From: Enterobacter sp. JUb54
Lineage (GTDB): Bacteria > Pseudomonadota > Gammaproteobacteria > Enterobacterales > Enterobacteriaceae
Direction: 5' to 3'
Assembly: GCF_014298075.1 (NCBI RefSeq)
Contig: NZ_CP060418.1
Span: 310,001 to 374,000 of the forward strand
Length of the DNA stretch: 64,000 nt
Under the pieces are notes generated by a model. The model was not told where the DNA came from and did not search any database. It worked only from the letters and a program-made list of their open reading frames with translations. A program made the translations under genes and the position numbers. How positions within the stretch are numbered: the stretch's first letter is position 1; every line of letters begins with the position of its first letter. This document shows positions 49,276 through 62,285 of the stretch, piece after piece.

Positions 49276-50112
49276 TCAGCCCAGCAGATAGCGGGCGTGG
49301 AAGCGTAAATGGTCTTCGATAAACGACGCGATGAAATAGTAGCTGTGATCGTAACCCGGCTGGATCCGCAGGGTTAACGGCCACGCTTTCTGGCGGGCGA
49401 CCTCTGCCAGCACTGCCGGCTGAAGCTGTACCGCCAGGAAGGTATCGCCATCACCCTGATCAATTAAGGTCGGGATGGCGTCGGCGGCCTGGCTTGCCTG
49501 CAGCAATGCGCAACTGTCCCACGCCTGCCATGCCGAAGTATCGGCACCCAGGTATGCGCTGAAGGCTTTTTGTCCCCACGGAACCTGCGTCGGGTTCACG
49601 ATAGGGGCGAAAGCGGACACGCTGACAAAACGGCCCGGGTTTTTCAGCGCCATGATCAGCGCGCCGTGGCCGCCCATGGAATGGCCGCTGATGGCGCAGC
49701 GCTCGCCAACGTTAAACTGCGAGCGAATCAGCGCGGGCAGTTCGTCGCGCACGTAGTCATACATGCGGTAATGTTCGGACCACGGGGCTTCGGTCGCGTT
49801 AAGATAAAAGCCGGCGCCTTTGCCAAGATCCCAGCCGCTATCGTCAGCGACGTTATCGCCGCGCGGGCTGGTATCCGGCATTACCAGGACAATGCCCAGC
49901 TCGGCGGCGATTCGCTGAGCGCCGGCCTTGGTGGTGAAGTTTTCATCATTACAGGTTAACCCTGACAGCCAGTACAGCACCGGCGGCGCGGTTTCTGACT
50001 GCGATGGGGGTAAAAAGATGCTGAAGGTCATTGGAACATTCAGGGTGCTGGAGTCGTGCCGCCAGCGTTGCTGCCGGCCTTCGTAACAGCGGTGCTCTTC
50101 AAGCAATTCCAT
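49276..50112 (-). CDS. yeiG: S-formylglutathione hydrolase
   Basis: 278 residues from ATG 50112 ([12 protein letters not shown]), as in E. coli; the open frame reaching 50205 has no support. Alpha/beta hydrolase of the esterase D group with nucleophile Ser in GHSMGGHG (about 147), Asp and His (GYDHSYYF) at the C terminus. Hydrolyses S-formylglutathione in glutathione-dependent formaldehyde detoxification. Here in E. coli order with folE. Confidence 0.96.
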   Translation of the reverse strand: MELLEEHRCYEGRQQRWRHDSSTLNVPMTFSIFLPPSQSETAPPVLYWLSGLTCNDENFTTKAGAQRIAAELGIVLVMPDTSPRGDNVADDSGWDLGKGAGFYLNATEAPWSEHYRMYDYVRDELPALIRSQFNVGERCAISGHSMGGHGALIMALKNPGRFVSVSAFAPIVNPTQVPWGQKAFSAYLGADTSAWQAWDSCALLQASQAADAIPTLIDQGDGDTFLAVQLQPAVLAEVARQKAWPLTLRIQPGYDHSYYFIASFIEDHLRFHARYLLG

Positions 50113-50378
50113 GCCGGGCTCCTCAGGAAGATAAGTGCGCGTGACAGGCCATAATACAGATATTTCATGTGCCCGTGAGCAACTTTCACTTTCTCCTTTC
50201 AGCAAGATATTGCATCATTAATGCAACTTTTAGCCAACATGTCTGTGCTGGTTGATAGCTAACGCAAATTTCAACAATTATCGTTTCGGCTACTGGATTA
50301 TGTGCGTCACCTCACGCACAATGGATGCAAACTTTGCCCTCATAGAGCAAAGAGCGCGACACCTGCAGGAGAACCTAA
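50113..50378. promoter_or_regulatory. yeiG-folE divergent promoter region with two palindromes
   Basis: TTGCAT-CATTA-ATGCAA (50210-50226) and TGTGCGT-CACCTC-ACGCACA (50301-50320), both perfect in their arms. The second resembles a CRP site variant (TGTGC-N6-TCACG), the first lies about 100 bases before yeiG. Regulators unknown. Confidence 0.55.
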
Positions 50379-51047
50379 ATGTCAGCACTGAGTAAAGAAG
50401 CCATACTCGTTCATGAAGCGCTGGTCGCTCGTGGGCTGGAGACGCCGTTGCGTCCGCCAGTACAAGAACTTGATAATGAAACGCGCAAGCGCCTGATAGC
50501 CGGACACATGACCGAGATTATGCAGCTGCTGAATCTTGATCTGACCGATGACAGCCTGGTGGAAACCCCACGACGCATTGCCAAAATGTACGTTGACGAG
50601 ATTTTTTCCGGTCTGGATTATGCCAGGTTCCCAAAAATCACCGTTATCGAAAATAAAATGCAGGTCGATGAAATGGTCACCGTGCGTGATATTACGCTGA
50701 CCAGCACCTGCGAACACCACTTTGTCACCATCGATGGTAAAGCGACGGTCGCCTATATTCCGAAAGATTCGGTGATTGGTCTGTCGAAAATTAACCGCAT
50801 CGTGCAGTTCTTCTCGCAGCGTCCGCAGGTTCAGGAACGTCTGACCCAGCAGATTTTAACCGCGCTACAGACCCTGCTCGGCACCAACAACGTGGCGGTA
50901 TCGATTGATGCAGTGCATTACTGCGTCAAAGCGCGTGGCATCCGTGATGCAACCAGCGCCACCACCACCACGTCGTTGGGCGGTCTGTTTAAATCCAGCC
51001 AGAACACTCGCCAGGAGTTCCTGCGCGCCGTTCGCCATCACAACTAA
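50379..51047 (+). CDS. folE: GTP cyclohydrolase I
   Basis: 222 residues, as in E. coli. First step of folate (and tetrahydromonapterin) synthesis, from GTP to dihydroneopterin triphosphate. Zinc/catalytic motif [15 protein letters not shown] and later [17 protein letters not shown]. Start ATG 50379 behind AGGAGAA. yeiB follows 16 bases on. Confidence 0.98.
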   Translation: MSALSKEAILVHEALVARGLETPLRPPVQELDNETRKRLIAGHMTEIMQLLNLDLTDDSLVETPRRIAKMYVDEIFSGLDYARFPKITVIENKMQVDEMVTVRDITLTSTCEHHFVTIDGKATVAYIPKDSVIGLSKINRIVQFFSQRPQVQERLTQQILTALQTLLGTNNVAVSIDAVHYCVKARGIRDATSATTTTSLGGLFKSSQNTRQEFLRAVRHHN

Positions 51048-51063
51048 TCAAAGGGCAGGTTAC

Positions 51064-52221
51064 ATGGAGAGAAATGTCACGCTGGATTTTGTGCGCGGCG
51101 TGGCCATCCTCGGTATCCTGCTCCTGAATATCAACGCCTTCGGCCTGCCGAAGGCGGCTTACCTCAATCCGGCCTGGTCCGGGACTATCACCTCAAGCGA
51201 TGCCTGGACCTGGGCGATCCTCGATCTGTTCGCGCAGGTCAAATTCCTGACGCTGTTTGCCCTGCTGTTTGGTGCCGGTCTACAGATGCTGCTGCCGCGC
51301 GGCAAACGTTGGATCCAGTCGCGTCTGACGCTGCTGGCGCTGCTGGGCTTTATCCACGGCCTGTTTTTCTGGGATGGCGACATCCTGCTGGCCTATGCCT
51401 TAGTCGGGCTGGTGACCTGGCGGATGGTGCGCGATGCCCATCACCTCAAGTCGCTGTTTAATACCGGCGTTGTGCTGTACCTGATTGGCGTTGCGGTGCT
51501 GGTGCTGCTGGGACTGATTTCCGGCGGCACGCCAAACCGCTCATGGGTGCCCGATGCGGCGAATTTACAGTATGAACAATACTGGAAGCTCAACGGCGGG
51601 ATGGAAGCGGTGAGCAATCGTGCCGACCTGCTTTCCGATAATCTGCTGGCGCTGGGGGCGCAATATGGCTGGCAGCTCGCGGGGATGATGCTGATGGGCG
51701 CGGCATTGATGCGCAGCGGCTGGTTAAAAGGGCAGTTTAGCCTCAGTCATTACCGGCGCACCGGTGTATTGCTGATTGCCGCCGGCATGGCGGTAAATAT
51801 CCCTGCTATTGTTGCCCAGTGGCATCTCGACTGGGATCCGCGCTGGTGTGCGTTCCTGTTACAGGCGCCGCGTGAGCTGGGCGCCCCGTTACAAACCATT
51901 GGTTATGCTGCGCTGGCGTGGGGCTTCTGGCCATGGTTGTGCCAGTTCCGGCTGGTGGGGGCGATAGCCTGCGTCGGGCGGATGGCGTTAACCAACTACC
52001 TGCTCCAGACGCTGATCTGTACCACCATTTTCTACCGCTTTGGCCTGTTTATGCAGTTTGACCGCTTGCACCTGTTAGCCCTGGTGCTGCCGGTGTGGGC
52101 CATCAATATCACCTTCTCGCTAATGTGGCTGCGCTATTTCCGCCAGGGGCCGGTGGAATGGTTGTGGCGTCAGCTAACGCTTCGTGCGTCAGGCACCTCA
52201 TCAAAAAACACATCCAGATAA
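51064..52221 (+). CDS. yeiB: YeiB, DUF418 membrane protein
   Basis: 385 residues from ATG 51064 (MERNVTLDFVRGVAILGILLLN), as in E. coli, behind AAAGGGCAGG. About ten membrane helices; acyltransferase-3-like DUF418/DUF1624 family of unknown function. The open frame from 50905 overlaps folE in another frame and is rejected. Probably cotranscribed with folE. Confidence 0.95.
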   Translation: MERNVTLDFVRGVAILGILLLNINAFGLPKAAYLNPAWSGTITSSDAWTWAILDLFAQVKFLTLFALLFGAGLQMLLPRGKRWIQSRLTLLALLGFIHGLFFWDGDILLAYALVGLVTWRMVRDAHHLKSLFNTGVVLYLIGVAVLVLLGLISGGTPNRSWVPDAANLQYEQYWKLNGGMEAVSNRADLLSDNLLALGAQYGWQLAGMMLMGAALMRSGWLKGQFSLSHYRRTGVLLIAAGMAVNIPAIVAQWHLDWDPRWCAFLLQAPRELGAPLQTIGYAALAWGFWPWLCQFRLVGAIACVGRMALTNYLLQTLICTTIFYRFGLFMQFDRLHLLALVLPVWAINITFSLMWLRYFRQGPVEWLWRQLTLRASGTSSKNTSR

Positions 52222-52267
52222 CGATCTCGATCACAATCATTAACAAAACGGATGTAACCGTTTCCAG
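52220..52267 (+). promoter_or_regulatory. CRP-like site and gal operator upstream of galS
   Basis: AACGATCTCGATCACA (52220-52235) matches 12 of 16 bases of the CRP consensus, with one good half-site. ATGTAACCGTTTCCAG (52252-52267) is a gal operator, bound by GalR/GalS. Suggests CRP activation and autoregulation. Confidence 0.75.
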
Positions 52268-52376
52268 GCTTGTGACATCACTCACGTAGTGGGCCGCAGG
52301 TCGCTGCCAGAATAGCCACCTTGCTGAACACAGGAGGTGGGTGTGGCGTCTTACAATTTTCTTAAGGTCGGTGAGC

Positions 52377-53399
52377 ATGATCACCATTCGTGATGTCGCC
52401 CGTCAGGCGGGTGTTTCCGTGGCGACCGTCTCACGTGTGCTGAACAACAGCGCGCTGGTGAGCCCGGATACACGGGAAAATGTAATGAAAGCGGTAACGC
52501 AGCTGGGCTACCGGCCGAATGCCAACGCCCAGGCGCTGGCGACGCAGGTCAGCGATACCATCGGCGTGGTGGTGATGGACGTCTCGGATGCCTTCTTCGG
52601 CGCGCTGGTCAAAGCGGTGGATACCGTCGCGCAGCAGCATCAAAAATATGTGCTGATCGGCAACAGCTACCATGAGGCGGAAAAAGAGCGTCATGCCATT
52701 GAAGTCCTGATCCGCCAGCGCTGTTCCGCCCTGATTGTTCACTCCAAAGCCCTGAGCGACGCCGAACTAGGCGACTTTATGGAGCATATTCCGGGGATGG
52801 TGCTGATCAACCGCATCGTGCCCGGCTACGCCCATCGCTGCGTCGGACTGGATAACGTCAGCGGCGCGCTGATGGCGACGCGAATGCTGCTCAATCATGG
52901 TCATCAACGCATCGGCTACCTCTCTTCAAACCACGGCATTGAAGATGACGATATGCGTCGGGAAGGATGGTTTAAGGCGTTGCAGGAGCAAAACATTATC
53001 GCGCTGGACAGTTGGGTCGGCTCAGGAACGCCGGATATGCAGGGCGGGGAAGCGGCAATGGTCGAACTGCTGGGGCGTAATTTAGGCCTGACGGCCGTCT
53101 TTGCCTATAACGACAGCATGGCTGCCGGGGCGCTGACGACGCTGAAAGATAACGGCATTGCGGTACCGCAGCATCTGTCACTCATTGGCTTCGATGATAT
53201 CCCGATTTCGCGTTACACCGACCCGCAGCTGACCACGGTGCGTTACCCGGTGATGTCGATGGCAAAACTGGCGACGGAACTGGCGTTGTTGGGGGCGGCC
53301 GGCAAGCTGGATCATGAGGCGCGTCACTGCTTTATGCCAACGCTGGTGCGTCGTCATTCCGTGCTGCAACGGCAAAGTGCGGGGCCGATCACTAACTGA
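52377..53399 (+). CDS. galS: GalS, galactose isorepressor
   Basis: 340 residues from ATG 52377, E. coli GalS has 346. LacI family: helix-turn-helix [28 protein letters not shown], then the periplasmic-binding-like domain with effector cleft. Represses mgl and gal genes in absence of galactose/fucose. A gal operator 110 bases upstream implies autoregulation. The 36-base frame extension before ATG 52377 is unsupported. Confidence 0.96.
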   Translation: MITIRDVARQAGVSVATVSRVLNNSALVSPDTRENVMKAVTQLGYRPNANAQALATQVSDTIGVVVMDVSDAFFGALVKAVDTVAQQHQKYVLIGNSYHEAEKERHAIEVLIRQRCSALIVHSKALSDAELGDFMEHIPGMVLINRIVPGYAHRCVGLDNVSGALMATRMLLNHGHQRIGYLSSNHGIEDDDMRREGWFKALQEQNIIALDSWVGSGTPDMQGGEAAMVELLGRNLGLTAVFAYNDSMAAGALTTLKDNGIAVPQHLSLIGFDDIPISRYTDPQLTTVRYPVMSMAKLATELALLGAAGKLDHEARHCFMPTLVRRHSVLQRQSAGPITN

Positions 53400-53411
53400 T
53401 GATGCGGCGTT

Positions 53412-53445
53412 ATGTAACCGCTTTCAATCTGTGAGTAAATTCACA
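53412..53445 (+). promoter_or_regulatory. gal operator and CRP site upstream of mglB
   Basis: ATGTAACCGCTTTCAA (53412-53427), a gal operator, is followed two bases on by TGTGAGTAAATTCACA (53430-53445), a full CRP palindrome TGTGA-N6-TCACA. About 250 bases before mglB. Confidence 0.9.
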
Positions 53446-53693
53446 GTATATTAACATTCAACTGATTATGATGGCCGCGTTTACTAGTCTGAACCACTCT
53501 ATCACGGTGAGTAATCACTTTTACCGTAGGAATAAGGCGTTAAACGCGTAATAAAGTCGTATTTCTGGAGCGTTACCCTACATGGAAGACAGAATTACAG
53601 TCGTGAACATGGTTGTGCGGTAACTTTTATGTAACAGATGCCCGCCCGCTATTTTCACACCAACGACCCTGCATAAAAAAAACCGGAGATTCC

Positions 53694-54692
53694 ATGAATA
53701 AGAAGGTGTTAACCCTGTCTGCTGTTATGGCGAGCATGTTATTTGGCGCCGCGGCGCACGCAGCTGATACCCGCATCGGCGTAACCATTTATAAATATGA
53801 CGACAACTTTATGTCGGTGGTGCGTAAGGCTATCGAAAAAGACGGCAAATCAGCGCCGGACGTGCAGCTGCTGATGAATGACTCGCAGAACGACCAGTCA
53901 AAACAGAACGATCAGATTGACGTCCTGTTGGCGAAAGGGGTGAAAGCGCTGGCCATCAACCTGGTGGACCCGGCGGCTGCGGGTACCGTTATCGATAAAG
54001 CACGTGGTCAGAACGTGCCGGTGGTGTTCTTTAACAAAGAGCCGTCCCGCAAAGCGCTGGATAGCTACGATAAAGCTTATTACGTCGGGACCGATTCAAA
54101 AGAGTCCGGCGTGATTCAGGGTGACCTGATTGCCAAACACTGGAAAGCAAACCCGAACTGGGATCTCAACAAAGATGGTCAGATTCAGTTTGTGCTGCTG
54201 AAAGGCGAGCCAGGACATCCGGATGCTGAAGCACGTACCACCTACGTGATTAAAGAGCTGAACGACAAAGGCTTCAAAACTCAGCAGCTGGCATTAGACA
54301 CGGCGATGTGGGATACCGCGCAGGCTAAAGACAAGATGGACGCGTGGCTGTCTGGCCCGAACGCCAACAAAATTGAAGTCGTTATTGCTAACAACGACGC
54401 CATGGCGATGGGTGCTGTTGAAGCGCTGAAAGCACACAACAAGAGCAGCATTCCGGTGTTCGGCGTCGATGCCCTGCCTGAAGCGCTGGCGCTGGTTAAA
54501 TCCGGTGCAATGGCTGGTACCGTGCTGAACGATGCCAACAACCAGGCTAAAGCGACCTTCGATCTGGCGAAAAACCTGGCTGACGGGAAAGAACCGGCAG
54601 CAGGCACCAACTGGAAGATTGAGAATAAAATCGTCCGCGTTCCTTACGTTGGCGTAGATAAAGACAATCTGAGCCAGTTTACCGGTAAATAA
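53694..54692 (+). CDS. mglB: MglB, D-galactose/D-glucose-binding periplasmic protein
   Basis: 332 residues from ATG 53694, as in E. coli (behind ACCGGAGATTCC). Signal peptide 1-23 ending AHAADT. Mature protein: [23 protein letters not shown]; Ca2+-binding loop DLNKDGQIQ is conserved. Serves the MglBAC importer and, with Trg, chemotaxis to galactose. The longer frame from 53613 is rejected. Confidence 0.98.
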   Translation: MNKKVLTLSAVMASMLFGAAAHAADTRIGVTIYKYDDNFMSVVRKAIEKDGKSAPDVQLLMNDSQNDQSKQNDQIDVLLAKGVKALAINLVDPAAAGTVIDKARGQNVPVVFFNKEPSRKALDSYDKAYYVGTDSKESGVIQGDLIAKHWKANPNWDLNKDGQIQFVLLKGEPGHPDAEARTTYVIKELNDKGFKTQQLALDTAMWDTAQAKDKMDAWLSGPNANKIEVVIANNDAMAMGAVEALKAHNKSSIPVFGVDALPEALALVKSGAMAGTVLNDANNQAKATFDLAKNLADGKEPAAGTNWKIENKIVRVPYVGVDKDNLSQFTGK

Positions 54693-54702
54693 TTATTGAG
54701 TT

Positions 54703-54788
54703 ACGGGCGCGGATTATTATCCGGAGTATTTAGGTGGCAGGACAGTTAATGTTACTGCAAGCAGAAAGACTCCGGGTATTCCCGCCCG
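54703..54788 (+). other. Imperfect inverted repeat between mglB and mglA
   Basis: CGGGCG (54704-54709) and CGGAGT (54722-54727) pair with ACTCCGG (about 54769-54775) and CGCCCG (54783-54788). A likely stem-loop that could stabilise the 3' end of mglB mRNA, as in mgl operons of other enterics. Confidence 0.55.
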
Positions 54789-54870
54789 ATTATTCCTGAT
54801 ACAGAACCAGATCCTGACTTCGGCGTTCATTCGTCGGTTGGGGTGTGCATGAACGCAGCCAGGTATAACT

Positions 54871-56391
54871 ATGGTCAGCAATAATAGCGAACGGTCAGGC
54901 GAATTTTTGTTGGAAATGAGCAACATCAACAAATCGTTTCCTGGCGTCAAGGCGCTCGATAATGTCAATCTGAAAGTCCGTCCTCATTCTATTCATGCAT
55001 TAATGGGAGAGAACGGTGCGGGCAAATCAACATTATTAAAATGCCTTTTTGGGATCTATCAAAAAGATTCCGGCAGTATTCTTTTTCAGGGTAAAGAGAT
55101 CGATTTCCATTCGGCGAAAGAGGCCCTGGAAAACGGTATTTCAATGGTGCATCAGGAATTAAACCTGGTATTGCAACGTACGGTGATGGACAACATGTGG
55201 CTGGGGCGTTATCCCACCAAAGGCGTGTTTGTCGATCAGGATAAAATGTATCGCGATACCAAAGGGATCTTTGATGAACTGGATATCGATATCGACCCGC
55301 GCGCGCGCGTCGGTACGCTGTCAGTATCGCAGATGCAGATGATTGAAATCGCGAAGGCGTTCTCCTATGACGCGAAAATCGTCATTATGGACGAGCCGAC
55401 TTCGTCGCTGACGGAGAAAGAGGTCAATCACCTGTTTAAGATCATCCGTAAGCTGAAAGAACGCGGCTGCGGCATTGTCTATATCTCGCATAAGATGGAA
55501 GAAATTTTCCAGCTGTGTGATGAGATTACCGTTCTGCGCGACGGTCAGTGGATTGCCACCCAGCCGCTCGAAGGCCTGGATATGGACAAGATCATCGCCA
55601 TGATGGTGGGGCGCTCCCTCAACCAGCGCTTTCCGGACCGTGAAAACAAACCGGGTGAGGTGATCCTTGAAGTCCGCAACCTGACGTCGCTGCGCCAGCC
55701 GTCGATTCGCGACATCTCTTTCGACCTGCACAAAGGCGAAATCCTCGGCATCGCCGGGCTGGTGGGAGCCAAGCGTACCGATATTGTGGAGACCATTTTC
55801 GGTATCCGCGAGAAGTCAGGCGGCACTATTACGCTGCACGGTAAGAAAATAAATAACCATAGCGCCAATGAAGCGATTAACCACGGCTTTGCCCTGGTTA
55901 CCGAAGAGCGGCGCTCCACCGGGATTTACGCGTACCTGGATATCGGTTTTAACTCACTGATCTCCAATATTAAGAAATATAAAAACAGGGTTGGCTTACT
56001 GGATAATTCGCGCATGAAAAGCGATACCCAGTGGGTAATTGATTCGATGCGGGTGAAAACCCCCGGCCAGCACACGCAAATTGGTTCATTGTCCGGCGGT
56101 AACCAGCAGAAAGTCATTATTGGACGCTGGTTATTAACCCAGCCGGAAATTTTAATGCTTGATGAACCCACGCGCGGAATCGATGTTGGCGCGAAATTCG
56201 AGATTTACCAGCTGATTGCTGAGCTGGCGAAGAAAGAGAAAGGGATCATCATTATCTCCTCCGAGATGCCGGAGCTGCTGGGTATTACCGACCGTATTCT
56301 GGTGATGAGCAATGGTCTTGTCGCCGGCATTGTTGAGACAAAAACTACTACGCAAAACGAGATTTTACGTCTTGCGTCGTTGCATCTTTAA
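54871..56391 (+). CDS. mglA: MglA, galactose ABC transporter ATP-binding protein
   Basis: 506 residues, as in E. coli. Two nucleotide-binding domains. First has GENGAGKST (about 50-58) and LSVSQMQ; the second has a degenerate Walker A GLVGAKRT but signature LSGGNQQK, as in other RbsA-type proteins. Between mglB (178-base gap) and mglC. Confidence 0.98.
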   Translation: MVSNNSERSGEFLLEMSNINKSFPGVKALDNVNLKVRPHSIHALMGENGAGKSTLLKCLFGIYQKDSGSILFQGKEIDFHSAKEALENGISMVHQELNLVLQRTVMDNMWLGRYPTKGVFVDQDKMYRDTKGIFDELDIDIDPRARVGTLSVSQMQMIEIAKAFSYDAKIVIMDEPTSSLTEKEVNHLFKIIRKLKERGCGIVYISHKMEEIFQLCDEITVLRDGQWIATQPLEGLDMDKIIAMMVGRSLNQRFPDRENKPGEVILEVRNLTSLRQPSIRDISFDLHKGEILGIAGLVGAKRTDIVETIFGIREKSGGTITLHGKKINNHSANEAINHGFALVTEERRSTGIYAYLDIGFNSLISNIKKYKNRVGLLDNSRMKSDTQWVIDSMRVKTPGQHTQIGSLSGGNQQKVIIGRWLLTQPEILMLDEPTRGIDVGAKFEIYQLIAELAKKEKGIIIISSEMPELLGITDRILVMSNGLVAGIVETKTTTQNEILRLASLHL

Positions 56392-56406
56392 GAGCAGGGG
56401 CTTCTC

Positions 56407-57417
56407 ATGAGCGCGTTAAATAAAAAAAGTTTTCTCACCTACCTGAAAGAAGGTGGGATTTACGTTGTTCTTTTGGTTTTGCTGGCCATTATTATTTTCC
56501 AGGACCCTACGTTTTTAAGTTTGCTGAACCTCAGTAACATCCTGACCCAGTCCTCGGTGCGTATTATTATCGCCCTTGGCGTGGCCGGGCTGATTGTTAC
56601 CCAGGGGACCGACCTGTCTGCCGGACGTCAGGTAGGCCTGGCGGCGGTTATTGCTGCCACCATGCTGCAGGCCGTCGATAATGCCAACAAGGTGTTCCCG
56701 GATATGGCAACCATGCCGATTCCGCTGGTGATCCTGCTGGTCTGCGCGATTGGCGCCATTATCGGCCTGATTAACGGTATTATCATTGCTTACCTGAACG
56801 TGACGCCGTTTATTACCACGCTCGGTACGATGATCATCGTTTATGGTATTAACTCCCTGTACTACGATTTTGTGGGCGCCTCGCCGATCTCCGGCTTTGA
56901 CAGCCACTTCTCGCAGTTTGCCCAAGGGTTTGTGGCGCTGGGGACCTTCCGCCTGTCATACATCACGTTCTACGCCTTGATTGCGGTGTTCTTCGTGTGG
57001 ATCCTGTGGAATAAAACCCGCTTTGGTAAAAACATCTTTGCTATCGGCGGTAACCCGGAAGCCGCCAAAGTCTCTGGCGTCAACGTCGCGCTGAACCTGC
57101 TGGTGATTTATGCGCTGTCCGGCGTGTTCTATGCCTTCGGTGGTCTGCTGGAAGCGGGGCGTATCGGCTCGGCGACCAACAACCTCGGCTTTATGTATGA
57201 ACTGGATGCCATCGCGGCCTGCGTGGTCGGTGGCGTATCGTTCAGCGGCGGTGTGGGTACCGTGTTTGGGGTGGTGACCGGGGTTATCATCTTTACGGTA
57301 ATCAACTACGGCCTGACCTATATCGGCGTAAACCCTTACTGGCAGTATATTATTAAAGGGGCGATTATTATCTTCGCCGTCGCGCTGGATTCCCTGAAAT
57401 ACGCGCGTAAGAAATAA
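56407..57417 (+). CDS. mglC: MglC, galactose ABC transporter permease
   Basis: 336 residues, as in E. coli. About ten membrane helices, BPD_transp_2 family with QGTDLSAGRQVGLAAV and the AIGGNPEAAKVSGVNV loop. Forms the membrane channel of MglBAC. Sixteen bases after mglA. Confidence 0.98.
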   Translation: MSALNKKSFLTYLKEGGIYVVLLVLLAIIIFQDPTFLSLLNLSNILTQSSVRIIIALGVAGLIVTQGTDLSAGRQVGLAAVIAATMLQAVDNANKVFPDMATMPIPLVILLVCAIGAIIGLINGIIIAYLNVTPFITTLGTMIIVYGINSLYYDFVGASPISGFDSHFSQFAQGFVALGTFRLSYITFYALIAVFFVWILWNKTRFGKNIFAIGGNPEAAKVSGVNVALNLLVIYALSGVFYAFGGLLEAGRIGSATNNLGFMYELDAIAACVVGGVSFSGGVGTVFGVVTGVIIFTVINYGLTYIGVNPYWQYIIKGAIIIFAVALDSLKYARKK

Positions 57418-57434
57418 TATTCCGCAGTGAAATC

Positions 57435-57462
57435 GCCCGCGCCAACCGTGCGGGCTTTTTTG
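57435..57462 (+). terminator. Terminator of mglBAC
   Basis: GCCCGC (57435-57440) pairs with GCGGGC (57450-57455), then T run. Confidence 0.92.
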
Positions 57463-57621
57463 TTTCACTCGTAAGCGCCGCTGAACTAAAGTCCAAAATT
57501 AGATAAATAAACCCGGGGGGATAATTCTCTTTTCCTCGGTTTTGGAGGAAGATAGCCTGGTTTTTATCTTTGTCAAAAAGATAATAATATCTTCATTAAT
57601 GAGGAAGTTACTCTCATTTTA

Positions 57622-59025
57622 ATGAAAAGCACATTGATAGAAGCGTTGAGTGGTTTTATGAGATATAGCGAACAAATTGTCACTGAGTGGATTGAGTTAT
57701 CAACACAGATTTCTGAATCCGTTTTTGTTAAATTACAAAGCATTGCCGATGAAAAAGCCGCGGAGCTCGCGGAGCAATTTTATAGCATTATGCTTGAGGA
57801 CCCCTACGCGGAGAAATTCCTCTCCTCGGAGATGGTCCAGACACGTTTGCGCCACTCGATGCGGACCTGGATTATTAACGCCCTGACCTTAAAAGGCGAC
57901 GCGCTGCTGGCGTTCGCCGGCCAGCAGTTCACCATCGGTAATATCCACTCGCGGGTGGGGATCCCGGCAAGCCTGGTGCTGAAAGGGATGCGCATCATCA
58001 CCCGCTCAATGCTGCAGTATATTCAGTCGCTGTCCCTCGATAGCCACCTCAATACGCTGATGCAGCAATATGTCTCGGTATCGATTCAAATCGCCAGCGA
58101 ACTGATGACCTATGCCTATGAAAACTATCAGTTCAGCGAAGCTAAAAATGAAGAGTCATACCGCCTGCATAATTTAATCGCTAACCTTGAACTGGAAAAA
58201 GGTAAGCAGCAGGCCTCGCTATTTAACTGGGAAAATGCGCTGATCTACGCCCTGGTATCGCGGACGGCGAATATCCACTCGTATTTACTCAGCGACTCCG
58301 AATTTGGTTTATGGTTTCGCCATAAATGTAGTCAGCATTTCGGCAAACAGCCGGAAATAGAACAAATTAACCTGCTGATTGATGCGATTGATAATATGCT
58401 GATCAAAGGCGGAGAGGTCGGTGGCAATGAACTGGATTCCATTCAGTCTCTGCTCAGCGATATTCGCTCGAAGACCATGACGATCAATAACCTGTTCACT
58501 TCGCTGTTTGAAGAAGCTAACCGTCTGGAAAGCGGCAAAGATGTCCTGACCAATCTGCTTAATCGCCGCTATCTGTCGACGGTGCTGAAGTACGAAGTCA
58601 AACTGGCGATGGATAATGAGCACGCCCTTTCGGTGGTGATGCTCGATGTCGATCACTTCAAGAAGATCAACGATACCTGGGGACACTCCACCGGAGATGA
58701 TGTCCTGCGCCATATCGCCGGCATTCTCGCCGACAACACCCGCGCCAGCGACTATGTTTTCCGCTACGGCGGGGAAGAGTTTATGATCGTCTATCTGGAA
58801 GTCAGGCGTGACCAGACGCTGAGCCTGGTTGAAAAAATTCGTCAGACCATTGAAGCCTCGCCGTTTGTGACCCAGGAAGGGGAGAACGTGGCGCTCAGCG
58901 CTTCATTTGGCGTGAGCTATTATCGCGGCCATCCTGATTATCAAAAAATGGTCGATGAGGCGGATAAAGCGCTGTATGAGGCCAAGCATCTTGGCCGTAA
59001 CCGGGCGGTTGAATTTAGCGATTAA
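57622..59025 (+). CDS. Globin-coupled diguanylate cyclase (DosC-like)
   Basis: 467 residues. N-terminal globin-coupled sensor (about 15-165) with the heme-ligand His109 in IHSRVGIP and a candidate distal Tyr54 in QFYSIML. A middle helical linker (about 170-310) resembling E. coli DosC (DWENALIYAL; FGLWFRHK). C-terminal GGDEF domain with active-site GGEEF in RYGGEEFM and the I-site RASD five residues before it, so product inhibition is likely. Makes c-di-GMP in response to O2 or another heme ligand. E. coli dosC sits elsewhere, with dosP. Alternative start ATG 57658 (MRYSEQ) would align better to DosC. Between mglBAC and sanA, where E. coli has none. Confidence 0.93.
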   Translation: MKSTLIEALSGFMRYSEQIVTEWIELSTQISESVFVKLQSIADEKAAELAEQFYSIMLEDPYAEKFLSSEMVQTRLRHSMRTWIINALTLKGDALLAFAGQQFTIGNIHSRVGIPASLVLKGMRIITRSMLQYIQSLSLDSHLNTLMQQYVSVSIQIASELMTYAYENYQFSEAKNEESYRLHNLIANLELEKGKQQASLFNWENALIYALVSRTANIHSYLLSDSEFGLWFRHKCSQHFGKQPEIEQINLLIDAIDNMLIKGGEVGGNELDSIQSLLSDIRSKTMTINNLFTSLFEEANRLESGKDVLTNLLNRRYLSTVLKYEVKLAMDNEHALSVVMLDVDHFKKINDTWGHSTGDDVLRHIAGILADNTRASDYVFRYGGEEFMIVYLEVRRDQTLSLVEKIRQTIEASPFVTQEGENVALSASFGVSYYRGHPDYQKMVDEADKALYEAKHLGRNRAVEFSD

Positions 59026-59037
59026 ACCCGCGGGGCG

Positions 59038-59751
<714 letters not shown>

Positions 59752-59844
59752 TCACCGGGCTCATGTGGATAAGGGAGACATCAGGCTACTTTACCCGTCG
59801 GGCAAGCGCAAGAAACCATCGTTTAATTGCGGGGTTTTTCAACA

Positions 59845-59866
59845 ATGCGGGCTAAAAAGCCCGCAT
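59845..59866 (-). terminator. Hairpin after cdd
   Basis: ATGCGGGCT (59845-59853) pairs with AGCCCGCAT (59858-59866); little T run follows on the minus strand, so probably a weak terminator of cdd. Confidence 0.65.
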
Positions 59867-59876
59867 AACACGCTAT

Positions 59877-60773
<897 letters not shown>

Positions 60774-60820
60774 TAACAATGTAATGGGAATCTAGTGTAC
60801 GGGCGTCAATCGCCCGTATA

Positions 60821-60887
60821 TGTGACTAATATCTCATTGCTCGTGCAACTTTTCATTGTTGCATTGATAAATGTGACTTAAATCACA
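60821..60887 (-). promoter_or_regulatory. CRP-CytR-CRP control region of cdd
   Basis: TGTGA-CTAATA-TCTCA (60821-60836) and TGTGA-CTTAAA-TCACA (60872-60887), 51 bases apart, bracket GCAAC (60845-60849) and GTTGC (60858-60862), an inverted CytR half-site pair. This is the standard layout of CytR-controlled enteric promoters. Confidence 0.88.
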
Positions 60888-60888
60888 T

Positions 60889-62017
<1,129 letters not shown>

Positions 62018-62030
62018 TTAAACCTTGAAA

Positions 62031-62046
62031 TGTGCTACCGATCACA
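62031..62046 (-). promoter_or_regulatory. CRP-like site upstream of yohJ
   Basis: TGTGC-TACCGA-TCACA: nine of ten core bases of the CRP palindrome, about 50 bases before the yohJ start. Confidence 0.75.
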
Positions 62047-62285
62047 TCATGAATTATACGCATACCTGGGATAGCGCAATGGAACCTTCCATGAGATGGC
62101 AAACATGGCGATGGCATCGCCGTGAAACGGCGCAGTGCCAGAGGTAGCATAACACCGTTATTGAGCGCGTGTAGTCCCGCGACCACCTCGCGTCCCGGTA
62201 AGCGTGGCGCTTCACACATTGATTGCTTTCAACCGACGAACAGAGACGCTACCATAGCGCCTCTTTTTTCCCCCGGGTAACAATA

